Shown in pieces: positions 33,931 through 43,143 of a stretch of 64,000 nucleotides of DNA. Under the pieces are notes generated by a model, which did no database searches, was not told the DNA's origin, and saw only the letters and a list, made by a program, of their open reading frames with translations. Position 1 is the stretch's first letter. Every line of letters begins with the position of its first letter. A program made the translations under genes and the position numbers. Source of the stretch: an uncultured Acidimicrobiales bacterium (GTDB taxonomy: Bacteria; Actinomycetota; Acidimicrobiia; Acidimicrobiales; SHLQ01); assembly GCA_937922235.1 (NCBI GenBank), contig CAKZVC010000021.1, forward strand, positions 62,001-126,000, in the 5' to 3' direction.

Positions 33931-34914
33931 TCACTCAAGCCCGGACATCTCTTCATCAGTCTGAGCATCGACGACAATGCCGTCCACCACCGTGAAATTC
34001 AGACGTCCAATCCGAAGGTCTTGAGTGCGGAAAAGGGCTTCGCCATCGATGGAGATGACACGCCACTCACGTCCGAAGTCGTCAGCCAGCGCTCCAGCCT
34101 CTTTGACTGACAGCGACAGATACGGGTTGACGACCACGATCGGTGGATTTAGCCGCATGCCATTGGCTGGCGCTGTTTGCTCTTCGCTCCCAGCCGTCAA
34201 CCTCTGCTGCACCACGAAGTCGACGTGCTCTCCGGAACTACTCATTCGAAGACCACGTTCGCTTGGAGTTATGGCCAAGGCGCCTGCGAGCACCCGATCG
34301 AGCTTCTGTGGAGCCGGAGGTATGCAGTCGTAACCAAGATCCCCGAAGACGATGTTCTCCGAATCCGGACGCTCACCCGACGCGAACCAGGCGCTCTCAT
34401 CTTCAAACCTGAGCATGCCGTGATCGACCCGCGGCCCGCACTCCGCGCTCAATACCGCAAAGAACTCGAACGATCCATCGAGCGGAAACGCAGAAAGTCT
34501 GAGACGTACCTGGTTGATTGTCGGGTCGCTGTCGACAGCGATCAGATCCACGACGAGGCCGTTGCTGCCACTTACCCTGTTCACCAACATCCACGCTGCG
34601 AACGACTGTGGAGAGAACGGCTCTCCAGCCGAGTCCCACTGATCGAACTCCACGGGCGCACTGTCCGCGGCCACTTGGGTGTCAACCGGTGACTCTTCTT
34701 CGCCGACGGTCGAGAATCGCGTCGATTCCGGTTCATTCAGCCAAGCACCGATGCCGGCGATCCCAACCGCCAATAGGGCGATCGTTGTGACTGCTATGCC
34801 ACGTGTTCGACGCTGCCTTCTTGATTCAGCGATCGCGTGAATCACCTCAATTTTTGGCGCCTCAAAGTCTCCCGCAATGTTGGTCAGTAGGTTCTCAATT
34901 TCGTCTTCGCTCAT
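33931..34914 (-). CDS. Membrane protein paired with ECF sigma factor
   Basis: 327 residues. Residues 1-38 are cytoplasmic and charged, then a helix (GIAVTTIALLAVGIAGIGAW) crosses the membrane and a long exterior region follows. It begins 4 bases inside the sigma gene stop (ATGA), the usual arrangement of an anti-sigma factor. No zinc-binding anti-sigma motif (H-x3-C-x2-C) is visible, so if it restrains the sigma factor it does so by another fold. That role is inferred from position only. Confidence 0.8.
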   Translation of the reverse strand: MSEDEIENLLTNIAGDFEAPKIEVIHAIAESRRQRRTRGIAVTTIALLAVGIAGIGAWLNEPESTRFSTVGEEESPVDTQVAADSAPVEFDQWDSAGEPFSPQSFAAWMLVNRVSGSNGLVVDLIAVDSDPTINQVRLRLSAFPLDGSFEFFAVLSAECGPRVDHGMLRFEDESAWFASGERPDSENIVFGDLGYDCIPPAPQKLDRVLAGALAITPSERGLRMSSSGEHVDFVVQQRLTAGSEEQTAPANGMRLNPPIVVVNPYLSLSVKEAGALADDFGREWRVISIDGEALFRTQDLRIGRLNFTVVDGIVVDAQTDEEMSGLE

Positions 34915-35390
34915 GGCGTCAGCTCCGTAGAGGGTTCAAGTTCGATGCGAAGCTTCTTGCGGGCTTGGGACAGCGTCGCTGACGCCGTACCTGGAGCGAC
35001 GTCGAGATCCTTGGCGACCTCAGCCTGTGTCAAACCTTCGATGTGGTGCAGTATCAATGCACGTCGCTGTCGATAGCTCAATTCACCGAGAGCGTTGACC
35101 AGTTCGACATTCGCGTACGAGTCGGAGAAGACCAGCGCAATGCGCTCACCATTCAGCAACTCAGCCAGACGCCCGGCTCGTCGAAACGATCGACGCGCTT
35201 TGTTGATCGCCACCTTCGTGACCCAGCCCGTTGGCGAGTCCATGTCAGAGACTCGATCCCAGCGTTCGTACGCCTTCACAAACGCATCTGTTGTCGCATC
35301 TTCAACCCGTGACGAGCTCACCTGGCAGACAACCGTGACCGCAGCGAGCACCTTCGGGTATTCAGTGCGATACCACGCGTCGTAGTCCAT
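34911..35390 (-). CDS. ECF sigma factor (SigE-like subfamily)
   Basis: 159 residues from the ATG at 35390; a GTG at 35408 is also in frame. Region 2 is DYDAWYRTEYPKVLAAVTVV with DATTDAFVKAYERWDRV, and region 4 is LSYRQRRALILHHIEGLTQ followed by the helix-turn-helix of AEVAKDLDVAPGTASATLSQARKKLR. It directs RNA polymerase to a small stress or envelope regulon. The putative membrane partner is translated from the overlapping gene downstream. Confidence 0.93.
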   Translation of the reverse strand: MDYDAWYRTEYPKVLAAVTVVCQVSSSRVEDATTDAFVKAYERWDRVSDMDSPTGWVTKVAINKARRSFRRAGRLAELLNGERIALVFSDSYANVELVNALGELSYRQRRALILHHIEGLTQAEVAKDLDVAPGTASATLSQARKKLRIELEPSTELTP

Positions 35391-35471
35391 AGCTCCATCT
35401 AGCTTCACACAGGACTAAGTCCTGCGGGCCTCGGACTGATTAGTCGCTCGCCAAGTCTCGGAGCACGAATT

Positions 35472-35509
35472 GTTGCCCGAATCGGTCAAGGTCGACCGTT
35501 TTGGGCAAC
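35472..35509. terminator. Terminator hairpin between ppgK and the sigma gene
   Basis: GTTGCCCGAATCGGTC (35472-35487) pairs with GACCGTTTTGGGCAAC (35494-35509): 16 positions with one T-T mismatch and one G-T pair, loop AAGGTC. It lies just after the ppgK stop on the minus strand. The remainder of 35391-35522 shows no gene. Confidence 0.7.
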
Positions 35510-35522
35510 TTTTCGAGAGCGT

Positions 35523-36263
35523 CTAGCTGATGGCGTGGGCGAGGGCTGCGCCGACGATGCCGGCCCGATTGAGTGCCTGAGCAGGAACGATCGACGTGCG
35601 CACGTCATCGAGGTGCTCGACATAGTTGTCGAACTCTTTGCTGATGCCGCCGCCAAGGATGAACAGGTTGGGCCAGAAGAGCTTTTCGATCTCTTGCAGC
35701 ACCTTCTCGAGCGCCTTGCCCCACTCTTTGTACGACAGGTCCTTCTCTTCCTTGATACGCGACGACGCTCGCTCTTCAGCAATCTTGCCGTTCAGTTCAA
35801 GATGGCCGAACTCGGTGTTCTTCATCAACACGCCGTTGGAAAAGACAGCCGACCCAATTCCGGTACCAAGCGTGAGCAGAATCACGGTTCCAGGCACATC
35901 GACGCCTGCGCCAAAGCGCATCTCGGCCAAACCCGCAGCATCAGCGTCGTTGATCATCACGACATCACACCCCGACGCTTCGGTGAACACCTTGTCGCCG
36001 TCAACATCAACCCACGACTTATCGAGGTTCGCTGCGGTCTTGATCACGCCCTTTTGAATGACACCCGGGAACCCAACGCCGACCGGACCGGTCCAGTCGA
36101 AGTGCTCGGTGAGTTGGCGAACAACGTCAGCCATGGCCTCGGGCGTTGCGGGCTTCGGGGTCTTGATGCGGAATTTGTCGCTGACCACCTCGCCGGTATC
36201 GGTATCGACTTCGGCCGCTTTCATGCCGGAGCCACCAATATCGATCCCAAGTACACGAGTCAC
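35523..36263 (-). CDS. ppgK: Polyphosphate glucokinase
   Basis: 246 residues of the ROK family. PpgK phosphorylates glucose with inorganic polyphosphate (or ATP) as donor and is characteristic of actinobacteria. Motifs: phosphate loop [13 protein letters not shown] at the N-terminus, [13 protein letters not shown], catalytic [22 protein letters not shown] and the family-specific [14 protein letters not shown] in place of the ROK zinc motif. The C-terminal region [15 protein letters not shown] completes the site. Flanked by terminators on both sides, so probably monocistronic. Confidence 0.96.
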   Translation of the reverse strand: MTRVLGIDIGGSGMKAAEVDTDTGEVVSDKFRIKTPKPATPEAMADVVRQLTEHFDWTGPVGVGFPGVIQKGVIKTAANLDKSWVDVDGDKVFTEASGCDVVMINDADAAGLAEMRFGAGVDVPGTVILLTLGTGIGSAVFSNGVLMKNTEFGHLELNGKIAEERASSRIKEEKDLSYKEWGKALEKVLQEIEKLFWPNLFILGGGISKEFDNYVEHLDDVRTSIVPAQALNRAGIVGAALAHAIS

Positions 36264-36297
36264 AGAGCCTGATCCTTACCGGTAGCCAAAACGAGAA

Positions 36298-36323
36298 GAG
36301 TGGGCGGGAAAACCCGCCCACTC
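36298..36323. terminator. Terminator hairpin after the flotillin gene
   Basis: A perfect 11-bp stem GAGTGGGCGGG/CCCGCCCACTC with loop AAAA. It lies between the flotillin stop (minus strand) and the ppgK start. Confidence 0.8.
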
Positions 36324-36335
36324 CACGATAGGACC

Positions 36336-37715
36336 TTACGCCGGTGGTGCAGGCGGAGCCTGAGGTGCAGGTTCAGCGACCTGTGTCACTGGCTCCGACG
36401 GGATCTGTGGCGGCGCAGTCTCCGACTCGCTCGGAAGCGCATTGGCGAGCGACCCATCAGTCATCTTCTGACGGAGCGGGCCCATGATGTCGACACCGGT
36501 AGCGGTCTCGATCTGTTCGGCGATCGCAATCACCGAAGCGGGCAGCTGCTTGGCAATGCCAGGCAGTGCCGATCCGTCTCCGCCTGAATCGATAACGGTC
36601 ATCTTGTCGATGTCGATGTTGTTGACCGTCGAGACGATCTGCTCGATCAGGTCAGGCAGCATGTTCAGCACGAAGATGTCGTGAGCGTCGGCGCCAGCAG
36701 CCTTGTACTGGTTAGTCAGACGCTCGAAGACCTCAACCTGAGCTGCACCTTCTTCGACGATGTGCGCTGCGTCAGCACGAGCCTGCAGTTGGCGGGCCTC
36801 AAGATCGGCCTGGGCTGGCAGAACAACATCGGCCTGCAAGCGGCGCTTCTCAAGCTCGATGCGCTCAAGCTCGAGCTCCTGCTCCGCGATCGCCTTCGCC
36901 TTCTCACCAGCAACACGAGCCTCTTCCTCGGAGGCCCGGGCGACACCGTCAAGCTCAGCAGAACGAACACGAAGCAAGTTCTGCTCCTCGACGATCTGAC
37001 GCTCGGCCTGGGCTCGAGCGATCTGGGCTCGCTGCTGCGACTCAGCCTCTGCCTGCTCGGCTTCGGCCTGCTTCTCCGCTTCGGTGACACGAGCTGACTT
37101 CAACACGTCAGCGGTACGACGACGACCAACCGCGTCCAGGTAACCAACTTCATCGGTCACGTTCTGAATCTTCAGTACGTCGAGCTCAAGACCAAGGGTC
37201 TTGATGTCGTCATCTGCCTCCTCGATAAGGAACTGCGAGAACTTCAGACGATCCTCGTTCACTTCCTCCGGCGTCAGCGTTGCAAGGACACCACGAAGGT
37301 TGGCTTCGAGCGTCTCCTTCGCAATCTGTGCAATCGACTGGTGAGGCACGTTCAAGAAGCGCTCGACCGAGTTCGAAAGCAGCGAGTCGTTGCTCGAGAC
37401 CTTCACGTTGGCGATGCCTTGCACGTTGAGTGGGATGGCGCCCTTTGAGTAGGCGTTGAGGACAGAGACCTCAAGCGGGATGTTGTTCAGGTCCATCCAC
37501 GAGACCTGCTCGAGCAACGGAATGCGGAGCGTACGTCCGCCCTTGACCGTGCGATAGCCAACCGTGCGCCCATCGGCTGTGGTCTTGCTGCGACCCGAGA
37601 TAATGGCGACCCGGTTGGGTGGGCAAATGATGATCAGGCTCTTCACGACGAAGATCACCAACATGATGATCAACGCCAGTGCGATGCCAAATACTGCTGC
37701 AAATTCGATACCCAT
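36336..37715 (-). CDS. Flotillin family (SPFH domain) membrane protein
   Basis: 459 residues. An N-terminal hydrophobic anchor (residues 5-28) is followed by an SPFH domain starting CPPNRVAIISGRSK and by a long Ala/Glu/Gln/Arg coiled coil (about 200-330) with the flotillin repeats of EAEQAEAE type. The end is Ala/Pro-rich (EPAPQAPPAPPA). Flotillins form oligomers at the inner face of the membrane and organise membrane microdomains. The NfeD-like gene 73 bases upstream on the same strand is the usual partner. Confidence 0.94.
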   Translation of the reverse strand: MGIEFAAVFGIALALIIMLVIFVVKSLIIICPPNRVAIISGRSKTTADGRTVGYRTVKGGRTLRIPLLEQVSWMDLNNIPLEVSVLNAYSKGAIPLNVQGIANVKVSSNDSLLSNSVERFLNVPHQSIAQIAKETLEANLRGVLATLTPEEVNEDRLKFSQFLIEEADDDIKTLGLELDVLKIQNVTDEVGYLDAVGRRRTADVLKSARVTEAEKQAEAEQAEAESQQRAQIARAQAERQIVEEQNLLRVRSAELDGVARASEEEARVAGEKAKAIAEQELELERIELEKRRLQADVVLPAQADLEARQLQARADAAHIVEEGAAQVEVFERLTNQYKAAGADAHDIFVLNMLPDLIEQIVSTVNNIDIDKMTVIDSGGDGSALPGIAKQLPASVIAIAEQIETATGVDIMGPLRQKMTDGSLANALPSESETAPPQIPSEPVTQVAEPAPQAPPAPPA

Positions 37716-37788
37716 ATGATGCTGTACCCCTTTCGGCGGTTCCCGCCGCTTTCTTCACCCGTGACTACGGGCGAAATCTGTTGAGTTC

Positions 37789-38424
37789 TTAGTCCTGAAG
37801 GTCTGGATCAACGGCCATGACCTTGGCCACTCCGTTGGACATTTCGACAATGACGACCTTCTCGCCACGGTCGAAGACTTTGTCAAGCTCGGAGTCGACC
37901 GAGCCCGCGGTGAGTTGGATGCGCTCGTCTCCAGTGTCGAACACGACCCGTCCACGCTTTCCAGCGTCGATCGGAATCGACACGGTTGCGACACGCCCTT
38001 CGATCTGGCGGTCGGTGAGCTGGCTGGTCGTATCGGTGTTGCGCAGATAACTGAATACTGCGGTGTTCGTGAATGAGGCGATAAGTCCGAGGCTCACCGC
38101 GAGGATGAGGGTGAGCACAAAGCCCATGTCGAGCAGGTTGCCGACAATTCCGCCGCCGCCAAAGAACGACAAGAAGAAGGCATAGGAACTCACCGGGATG
38201 CGACGAAGCGCTGCCGTGATGTCGCCAACGCCACCATCGGCGCCGCCGAGGCCGCTGTCGAGTTCGAAATCGCCGCCAGCGTCGACATCTGCGCCGACGC
38301 TGATATCGGCGTCTACGTCAAAGCCCGCATCGCCGAGCTCGGCGTCTCCATCACTTCCACCGAAGGCAAAGAGCGCAAGCAGGGGGATACCGAGGCACGC
38401 ACAGAATATGTACAACGGCAACAT
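37789..38424 (-). CDS. NfeD-like membrane protein with C-terminal OB fold
   Basis: 211 residues. Hydrophobic helices at about residues 2-20, 78-95 and 98-120 flank an Asp/Gly/Ala-rich loop (residues 23-68). The C-terminal 75 residues, beginning LTDRQIEGRVATVSIPIDAG, form the beta-rich OB-type domain of NfeD-family proteins. Such proteins accompany SPFH proteins and are thought to help assemble or regulate them. Co-transcribed with the flotillin gene. Confidence 0.87.
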   Translation of the reverse strand: MLPLYIFCACLGIPLLALFAFGGSDGDAELGDAGFDVDADISVGADVDAGGDFELDSGLGGADGGVGDITAALRRIPVSSYAFFLSFFGGGGIVGNLLDMGFVLTLILAVSLGLIASFTNTAVFSYLRNTDTTSQLTDRQIEGRVATVSIPIDAGKRGRVVFDTGDERIQLTAGSVDSELDKVFDRGEKVVIVEMSNGVAKVMAVDPDLQD

Positions 38425-38529
38425 GGAATGATCCTACTCTTTTCTGCGATATCCAGTTAGGGGGATCACCCCCCAGTTACGGTTCTGTTACGGAGGTTGT
38501 GACTACCCGGAATCGGTAGCCTGTGCCCC

Positions 38530-39222
38530 ATGCGTCCACTCATTGGCATCACTGGCCGACAGTTTCCGTACGGCCTGGTCGAGGGCACTCCTCCGCTGCT
38601 AGCGGGGTCGATGCTCGATGTCGTGTTGACGGACTACGTCGACGCTGTATTGGCCTCGGGTGGGCTTCCCGTGCACCTCCCATTTTCGCTCGACCCGGCA
38701 GAGGTCATCGATCGACTTGATGGCCTTGTGCTGTCCGGCGGCGCTGATATCGACCCGGCGCGCTACGGCGCCGAACCGGGCCCTGAGCTCGGAGGAGTTG
38801 AACCCGACCGTGACGCCTTCGAACTCGCACTCGCCGAGCGGGCGATCGATTGCTCACTGCCAACTGTCGGTATCTGCCGCGGTCACCAGATTCTGAACGT
38901 GGCTGCGGGCGGAACATTGGTACAGCACCGTCCAGCTCATGCACGCTACGACTCCAAACCCTCAGCGAACGTCCATGCGGTGTCGATCGATGCCGGAAGT
39001 ATCGCCGCGAAGGCGTACGGCGGTCAACTTCAGGTCAACAGCTTTCATCACCAAGTGATCGACTCGCTCGGCGACGGTGTCCGAGCCGTTGGCCGGGCTG
39101 AGGACGGCGATATTGAAGTGATCGAATTCACCGGTAAGCCAATCGTTGGTATCCAGTGGCACCCCGAGATGTACCGCCAGCAAGATCCCATCTTCGACTG
39201 GCTAGTTCACATGGCCGCCTAA
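38530..39222 (+). CDS. Class I glutamine amidotransferase-like hydrolase (PuuD family)
   Basis: 230 residues of the peptidase C26 family, which includes gamma-glutamyl-gamma-aminobutyrate hydrolase. The nucleophile elbow is VGICRGHQILNVAAGG with the catalytic Cys, and the His-x-Glu pair is VGIQWHPEMY. The N-terminus PLIGITGRQFPYG is the family start. It removes gamma-glutamyl groups from small amines; without other puu genes nearby the exact substrate is open. It precedes upp by 25 bases and may share its transcript. Confidence 0.9.
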   Translation: MRPLIGITGRQFPYGLVEGTPPLLAGSMLDVVLTDYVDAVLASGGLPVHLPFSLDPAEVIDRLDGLVLSGGADIDPARYGAEPGPELGGVEPDRDAFELALAERAIDCSLPTVGICRGHQILNVAAGGTLVQHRPAHARYDSKPSANVHAVSIDAGSIAAKAYGGQLQVNSFHHQVIDSLGDGVRAVGRAEDGDIEVIEFTGKPIVGIQWHPEMYRQQDPIFDWLVHMAA

Positions 39223-39247
39223 CGGTTGCGCGAACTACATTCATCCC

Positions 39248-39871
39248 ATGCCAGCACACCTCGTTTCACATCCCCTCGTTAGCGAACGGCTGACCCGCTT
39301 ACGAATGGTCACGACCGAGCGTCCCGACTTCCGACGTGTCCTGTGCGAACTCTCGACGTTTGTGTTGTACGAAGCCCTTCGCGACATCGAGACCACTGCC
39401 GTCGACATCGACACCCCACTTGAGCCTACAACCGGCGTCACCATCACCGCCCCACCGCTGCTCATCCCAGTCATGCGCGCGGGCTTGGGCATGCTCGATG
39501 CTGCACTCGACCTGCTGCCGGAGTCGCGGGTTGGCTTTATCGGCCTCAAGCGCGACGAAGAAACGCTGCTTCCGCACGCCTATGCAAACACCGTCCCCGA
39601 CGACCTTGAGGGCCGCGACTGCCTCGTGCTCGACCCGATGCTCGCCACCGGGGGCTCGCTGGCCCACACGGTCGACCTTCTCCGTCAGGCAAACGCTGGC
39701 ACCATCACGGTTGCGTGCATCCTCGCCAGTCCCGAAGGCATCGCACTCATGGACGAGCACCACCCCGACATCCATACGTGGACCGCCGCCATCGATGACG
39801 CGCTAAACGACGTCGGGTTCATCCGCCCTGGCCTTGGCGACGCCGGCGATCGCCAGTTCGGTCTGTCGTAA
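39248..39871 (+). CDS. upp: Uracil phosphoribosyltransferase
   Basis: 207 residues. Makes UMP from uracil and PRPP. The PRPP-binding signature is CLVLDPMLATGGSL, and the uracil site is the C-terminal FIRPGLGDAGDRQFGLS, both standard. HLVSHPLVSERLTRLRMV and PVMRAGLGMLDAAL mark the N-terminal half. Part of the nucleobase/nucleoside salvage set of this window. The next gene's start touches its stop codon. Confidence 0.97.
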   Translation: MPAHLVSHPLVSERLTRLRMVTTERPDFRRVLCELSTFVLYEALRDIETTAVDIDTPLEPTTGVTITAPPLLIPVMRAGLGMLDAALDLLPESRVGFIGLKRDEETLLPHAYANTVPDDLEGRDCLVLDPMLATGGSLAHTVDLLRQANAGTITVACILASPEGIALMDEHHPDIHTWTAAIDDALNDVGFIRPGLGDAGDRQFGLS

Positions 39872-40444
39872 GTGCTCGATCACGTCTTTGCCGACGCCAT
39901 TGGGGCGCTGCGCACTGCCCTCGAGCTGGCGATGCTCGAGCGTCAGGCCATCGAGGAGCGCTTCACAACCGATGCACTCCTCGGTGACACTCGATGGGAA
40001 ACCTCTTACAGCATCCCGGGCGAGGGCACCCCGCCCCGAGTGCAGGCTGACGTCACCCTGCAATGGCCAACCTGGTCACAAACGGCCTATCGCAGCTGGT
40101 ACCTCACGGGCGAGCTATCCGAAGTGCCAGCCATCGAAGCCGAGGTCGTGGTCCGGGCTCAACGTCTGAGCGAGCCGCCAGACCCCGCAGTCGTGCTCGA
40201 TGTGTTGCCAACCGCCTCACCGGTGATGGGGCGCAACAGGCTCGAACGTGTCGAGGGCGCAACGGTCGAAACGATTTACGGCGCAGACATTTCACACGCC
40301 GACTATGCGATCGACATTTCCTACGCGGGCCAATTCGACCTGCACACCGACGTGCTTGCTGACGGCAACCTCCTCGACGAGATCTTCAGCGCTGCAGGCG
40401 GCTGGATCTCGAGCACGCTGGTCGTGTTGTCCGACTCGGTCTAG
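39872..40444 (+). CDS. Hypothetical protein coupled to upp
   Basis: 190 residues, starting at a GTG directly after the upp stop (TAAGTG). No family recognised. It is soluble, mixed alpha/beta, acidic in the C-terminal half, with no signal or membrane segment and no metal or nucleotide motif that I can see. The tight junction suggests translation coupled to upp and a related function, but nothing more can be claimed. Confidence 0.75.
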   Translation: MLDHVFADAIGALRTALELAMLERQAIEERFTTDALLGDTRWETSYSIPGEGTPPRVQADVTLQWPTWSQTAYRSWYLTGELSEVPAIEAEVVVRAQRLSEPPDPAVVLDVLPTASPVMGRNRLERVEGATVETIYGADISHADYAIDISYAGQFDLHTDVLADGNLLDEIFSAAGGWISSTLVVLSDSV

Positions 40445-40450
40445 CCCGAC

Positions 40451-41296
40451 TTACAGACCTCGACGAACCTCGGGAAGATCGTCGTACACCGGCTCGCGCT
40501 TCTCCATGCGAGCGGCAAACGACTCCATGAGATCGTGCGGCTGGAACATGCCCGTTTGCCAGGTCGCCATGTAGTTGAGCGAATCCGCAACCGAATGATC
40601 ACGGGTGTAGTTGATCATCTCCTTGGTGCCATGAACGGCGAGAGGTGACCGAGAGGCTATGCGCTGAGCGATTTCGAGTACCTCGTTCAGCAGGGTCTCC
40701 TGATCGGCGTAGACCTCGTTGACCAAGCCAACCTCTTTGGCACGCCGCGCCGGCATTCGATCGCCGGTATAGGCCAGCTCACGGCAGATGCCTTCGGGAA
40801 TCAGCTTCGGCAACCGTTGAAGGGTTCCAACGTCGGCGGTCATCCCGATATTGATCTCTTCGATGCAGAACCATGCGTCTTCGGTGGCGTAGCGCATGTC
40901 GCAGGCGGTGACCATATCGACCGCTCCACCAACAACGCCACCTTGCATTGCGGCGAGCACTGGCATGCGAGCCCGCTCGAACGCAGTGAACGTGTCTTGG
41001 AGATGCAGCACGTTGTATCGGAAGTTCGCCCGGGCTCGCCCGACCTCGGTGTCAGCGTCGTTGTTGAGGTCGCCGCTGGTGAACACGCTGATGTCCATGC
41101 CAGCGCAAAAGTGCTTGCCGGTCGAAGACACCACGATCGCGCGGGCACTACCACGATTGCTGATCTCGTCGACGAGCTGTGGGAGCTCCCGCCAGAAGTC
41201 GGGCGTCATCGTGTTCAGCTCGTCGGGGCGGTTGAGCACGATGTGTGCGATCCCCTCAGATTCGGTGACTTCGAAACACTGACTTCCCACAACCAA
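40451..41296 (-). CDS. Enoyl-CoA hydratase/isomerase (ECH1-like)
   Basis: 281 residues of the crotonase family. The oxyanion regions are KHFCAGMDISVF and GGVVGGAVDMVTACDMRYA. The residue pair at the active site reads EEINIGMTADVGTLQRLP; the Asp in TADVGTLQ is the one typical of delta(3,5),delta(2,4)-dienoyl-CoA isomerase, which shifts double bases of unsaturated acyl-CoAs in beta-oxidation. It is third in the operon with TetR and the di-iron protein. Confidence 0.9.
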   Translation of the reverse strand: MVVGSQCFEVTESEGIAHIVLNRPDELNTMTPDFWRELPQLVDEISNRGSARAIVVSSTGKHFCAGMDISVFTSGDLNNDADTEVGRARANFRYNVLHLQDTFTAFERARMPVLAAMQGGVVGGAVDMVTACDMRYATEDAWFCIEEINIGMTADVGTLQRLPKLIPEGICRELAYTGDRMPARRAKEVGLVNEVYADQETLLNEVLEIAQRIASRSPLAVHGTKEMINYTRDHSVADSLNYMATWQTGMFQPHDLMESFAARMEKREPVYDDLPEVRRGL

Positions 41297-41320
41297 CCTC
41301 GTTCTCTTCGCGTGCTTCGC

Positions 41321-42448
41321 CTAGTTTGACGCAGCGAGCGGAGCGTCGTCGCCTTCGAGCAAGTCGAAGCTGATGTACTCCTCGGTCGTGTCCTCGTGGT
41401 GCTCGAACTCGATCACACCGATATCGGTGAAACGGTCGCGCAACCAGCCATCGCCGGCGTCGAGCAGTCCGAGCTTGCGACAGTTGGGAACGATCTTGGC
41501 AAAGAGCAGCCGTTGAAAGGCCTTCATCTCCCACGGCATTGCGAGGAGGTGCGAGACCATGTCGCGCTGGTCGACGCCCATCTTCTCCCACACTTCCTGA
41601 CGCATAAAGCGATCGCGCATTCGCAGCGCGGCGTCAAAGGCAAACTCTTGACGCTCCCGAATTTCGGCGGCATTCATGCCGTCGTACACCTCTTGCAGGC
41701 TGAGGACACCGAACGCAACGTGGCGGGCCTCATCGGCCATCACGTAGCGCAACATCTTCTTGAGCAGCGGTTCCTGGGTTGTCGAGTGCAGGAATCCAAA
41801 TGCCGCAAGCGCAAGACCCTCGACCATGATCTGCATTCCCAAGTAGGTCATGTCCCAACGACTGTCGTTGATGATGTCGTCGAGGAGCAGCCGAAGGTGC
41901 GGATTGATTGGATAGGCGCCACCGAGCTTCTCGCTGGTGTAGCGGCTGAAGACCTCGACGTGGCGGGCTTCATCGACGACCTGGGTCGCGGCGTAGTACT
42001 TGGCATCAATCCACGGCACGGTCTCGACGATCTTCGCCGTGCACAGGAGCGCCCCCTGCTCCCCGTGCATGAACTGACTCAGGCTCCACCGGAACGATTC
42101 GATATCGAGCTCGTGGCGCCGGGCTTGGTCCATACCGAAGACTGGTGAGTCGGGATTGTCGAAGAAGTACGCGTCTTCGAACGGGTCGGTGAGCGGCTCG
42201 TAGCGCTCGAGGTCGACCTCGATGCTCCAGTCAAGATCAGTCGTGCCGTTCCATTGCGAACGCTTGGCTTTCTCGTACAGCTTGTCGAGTGCCTCGCGCT
42301 GACCCTTGCCGTAGTCCCAGGTAAACAGCGCGTCTGCATTGTCTTTGACCGCGTGAAGCACTTCGTCGGGATCAACGTTGGACTTCGCGATCTCGAGGAT
42401 GCGATCTGGGTCGTTGATGTCTATTGCGTGCGGGTCGATCGTGGTCAT
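41321..42448 (-). CDS. Ferritin-like di-iron protein
   Basis: 375 residues. Two repeats of the di-iron motif, DEARHVEVF and DEARHVAFG, plus earlier and middle Glu residues (FMHGEQGALL, IMVEGLALAAF), give a four-helix di-iron centre of the ferritin-like superfamily. It is large for this superfamily and looks like an oxygenase or desaturase-type protein. The substrate is unknown; co-transcription with a crotonase suggests an acyl chain. Its start overlaps the TetR stop by 4 bases. Confidence 0.85.
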   Translation of the reverse strand: MTTIDPHAIDINDPDRILEIAKSNVDPDEVLHAVKDNADALFTWDYGKGQREALDKLYEKAKRSQWNGTTDLDWSIEVDLERYEPLTDPFEDAYFFDNPDSPVFGMDQARRHELDIESFRWSLSQFMHGEQGALLCTAKIVETVPWIDAKYYAATQVVDEARHVEVFSRYTSEKLGGAYPINPHLRLLLDDIINDSRWDMTYLGMQIMVEGLALAAFGFLHSTTQEPLLKKMLRYVMADEARHVAFGVLSLQEVYDGMNAAEIRERQEFAFDAALRMRDRFMRQEVWEKMGVDQRDMVSHLLAMPWEMKAFQRLLFAKIVPNCRKLGLLDAGDGWLRDRFTDIGVIEFEHHEDTTEEYISFDLLEGDDAPLAASN

Positions 42449-43089
42449 GAAGCGCCGTCCTTCGTAGGTGGGGAGTTGTTTGTGGTGGTCGGGGTAAAGA
42501 GTTGAGAGAACTCGGGGCTGGCAGCACCAAGGACTCGGTTGATGACTTCGGCCCAGCTCTCTGCAGTTGGCTGTTCACGGCCGAGGAGCTGGCCAATGCC
42601 CATTCCCATGCCGAGGGCCATGGCGAACTGTGCGATTGCCGTTGTGCTGAGCGAGCGGTCGATCTGGCCATCATCTTTTGCTTGCTGGACTGCTTTGTTG
42701 ATCCGGCTCTCTTCCTCTTCAAAGGATCGCCGGATCATGTCGGCCAGCTCGGGGTGGCGGCGGGTGGCCACGACCGCCTCGACGATCAGCCAGTTCGCTG
42801 ACTGCGGAGGATCGAGCAGGTGAACGCCCAGTGATGACAACAGGTCGGTGCCGCCAGAAGGCGCCTCGGGAATCACCCGTTCGAACTGCGCGACGAGGTG
42901 GGTTCCGAGTGCGTCAGCCATCAAATCGGCCTTGCCTCGGTAGCGGCTATAGATCGCCCCAGTGGTCACACCTGCGCGCCGAGCGATCTCAGCAACCGTG
43001 GCTCGGTCGTAACCCTGTTCAGCGAAAACGTTGACCGCCGCCAGCACAAGCCGGTCGCCAATGGAGTTGAAAGCTGTGTCTACGGTCAC
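42445..43089 (-). CDS. TetR family transcriptional regulator
   Basis: 214 residues. The N-terminal helix-turn-helix is RLVLAAVNVFAEQGYDRATV with VAEIARRAGVTTGAIYSRYRGKADL. The ligand domain is variable, as usual. First gene of an operon with the di-iron protein and the crotonase. A 15-of-16-matching operator candidate lies 9 bases upstream and recurs at 52908-52923, upstream of the S9 peptidase and the oligopeptide importer, so the regulon may include those. Confidence 0.93.
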   Translation of the reverse strand: MTVDTAFNSIGDRLVLAAVNVFAEQGYDRATVAEIARRAGVTTGAIYSRYRGKADLMADALGTHLVAQFERVIPEAPSGGTDLLSSLGVHLLDPPQSANWLIVEAVVATRRHPELADMIRRSFEEEESRINKAVQQAKDDGQIDRSLSTTAIAQFAMALGMGMGIGQLLGREQPTAESWAEVINRVLGAASPEFSQLFTPTTTNNSPPTKDGAS

Positions 43090-43097
43090 CTACGCAT

Positions 43098-43113
43098 GAT
43101 AACGCGCATTATC
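43098..43113. promoter_or_regulatory. Candidate TetR operator 1
   Basis: GATAACGCGCATTATC is a near-perfect palindrome (one mismatched pair) placed 9 bases before the tetR start. Read on the tetR strand it contains GATAAT, which may be the -10 box, so binding would block transcription. See the match at 52908-52923. Confidence 0.65.
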
Positions 43114-43143
43114 GGGCAACCCGATATCGCCCCGATGTGCGTC

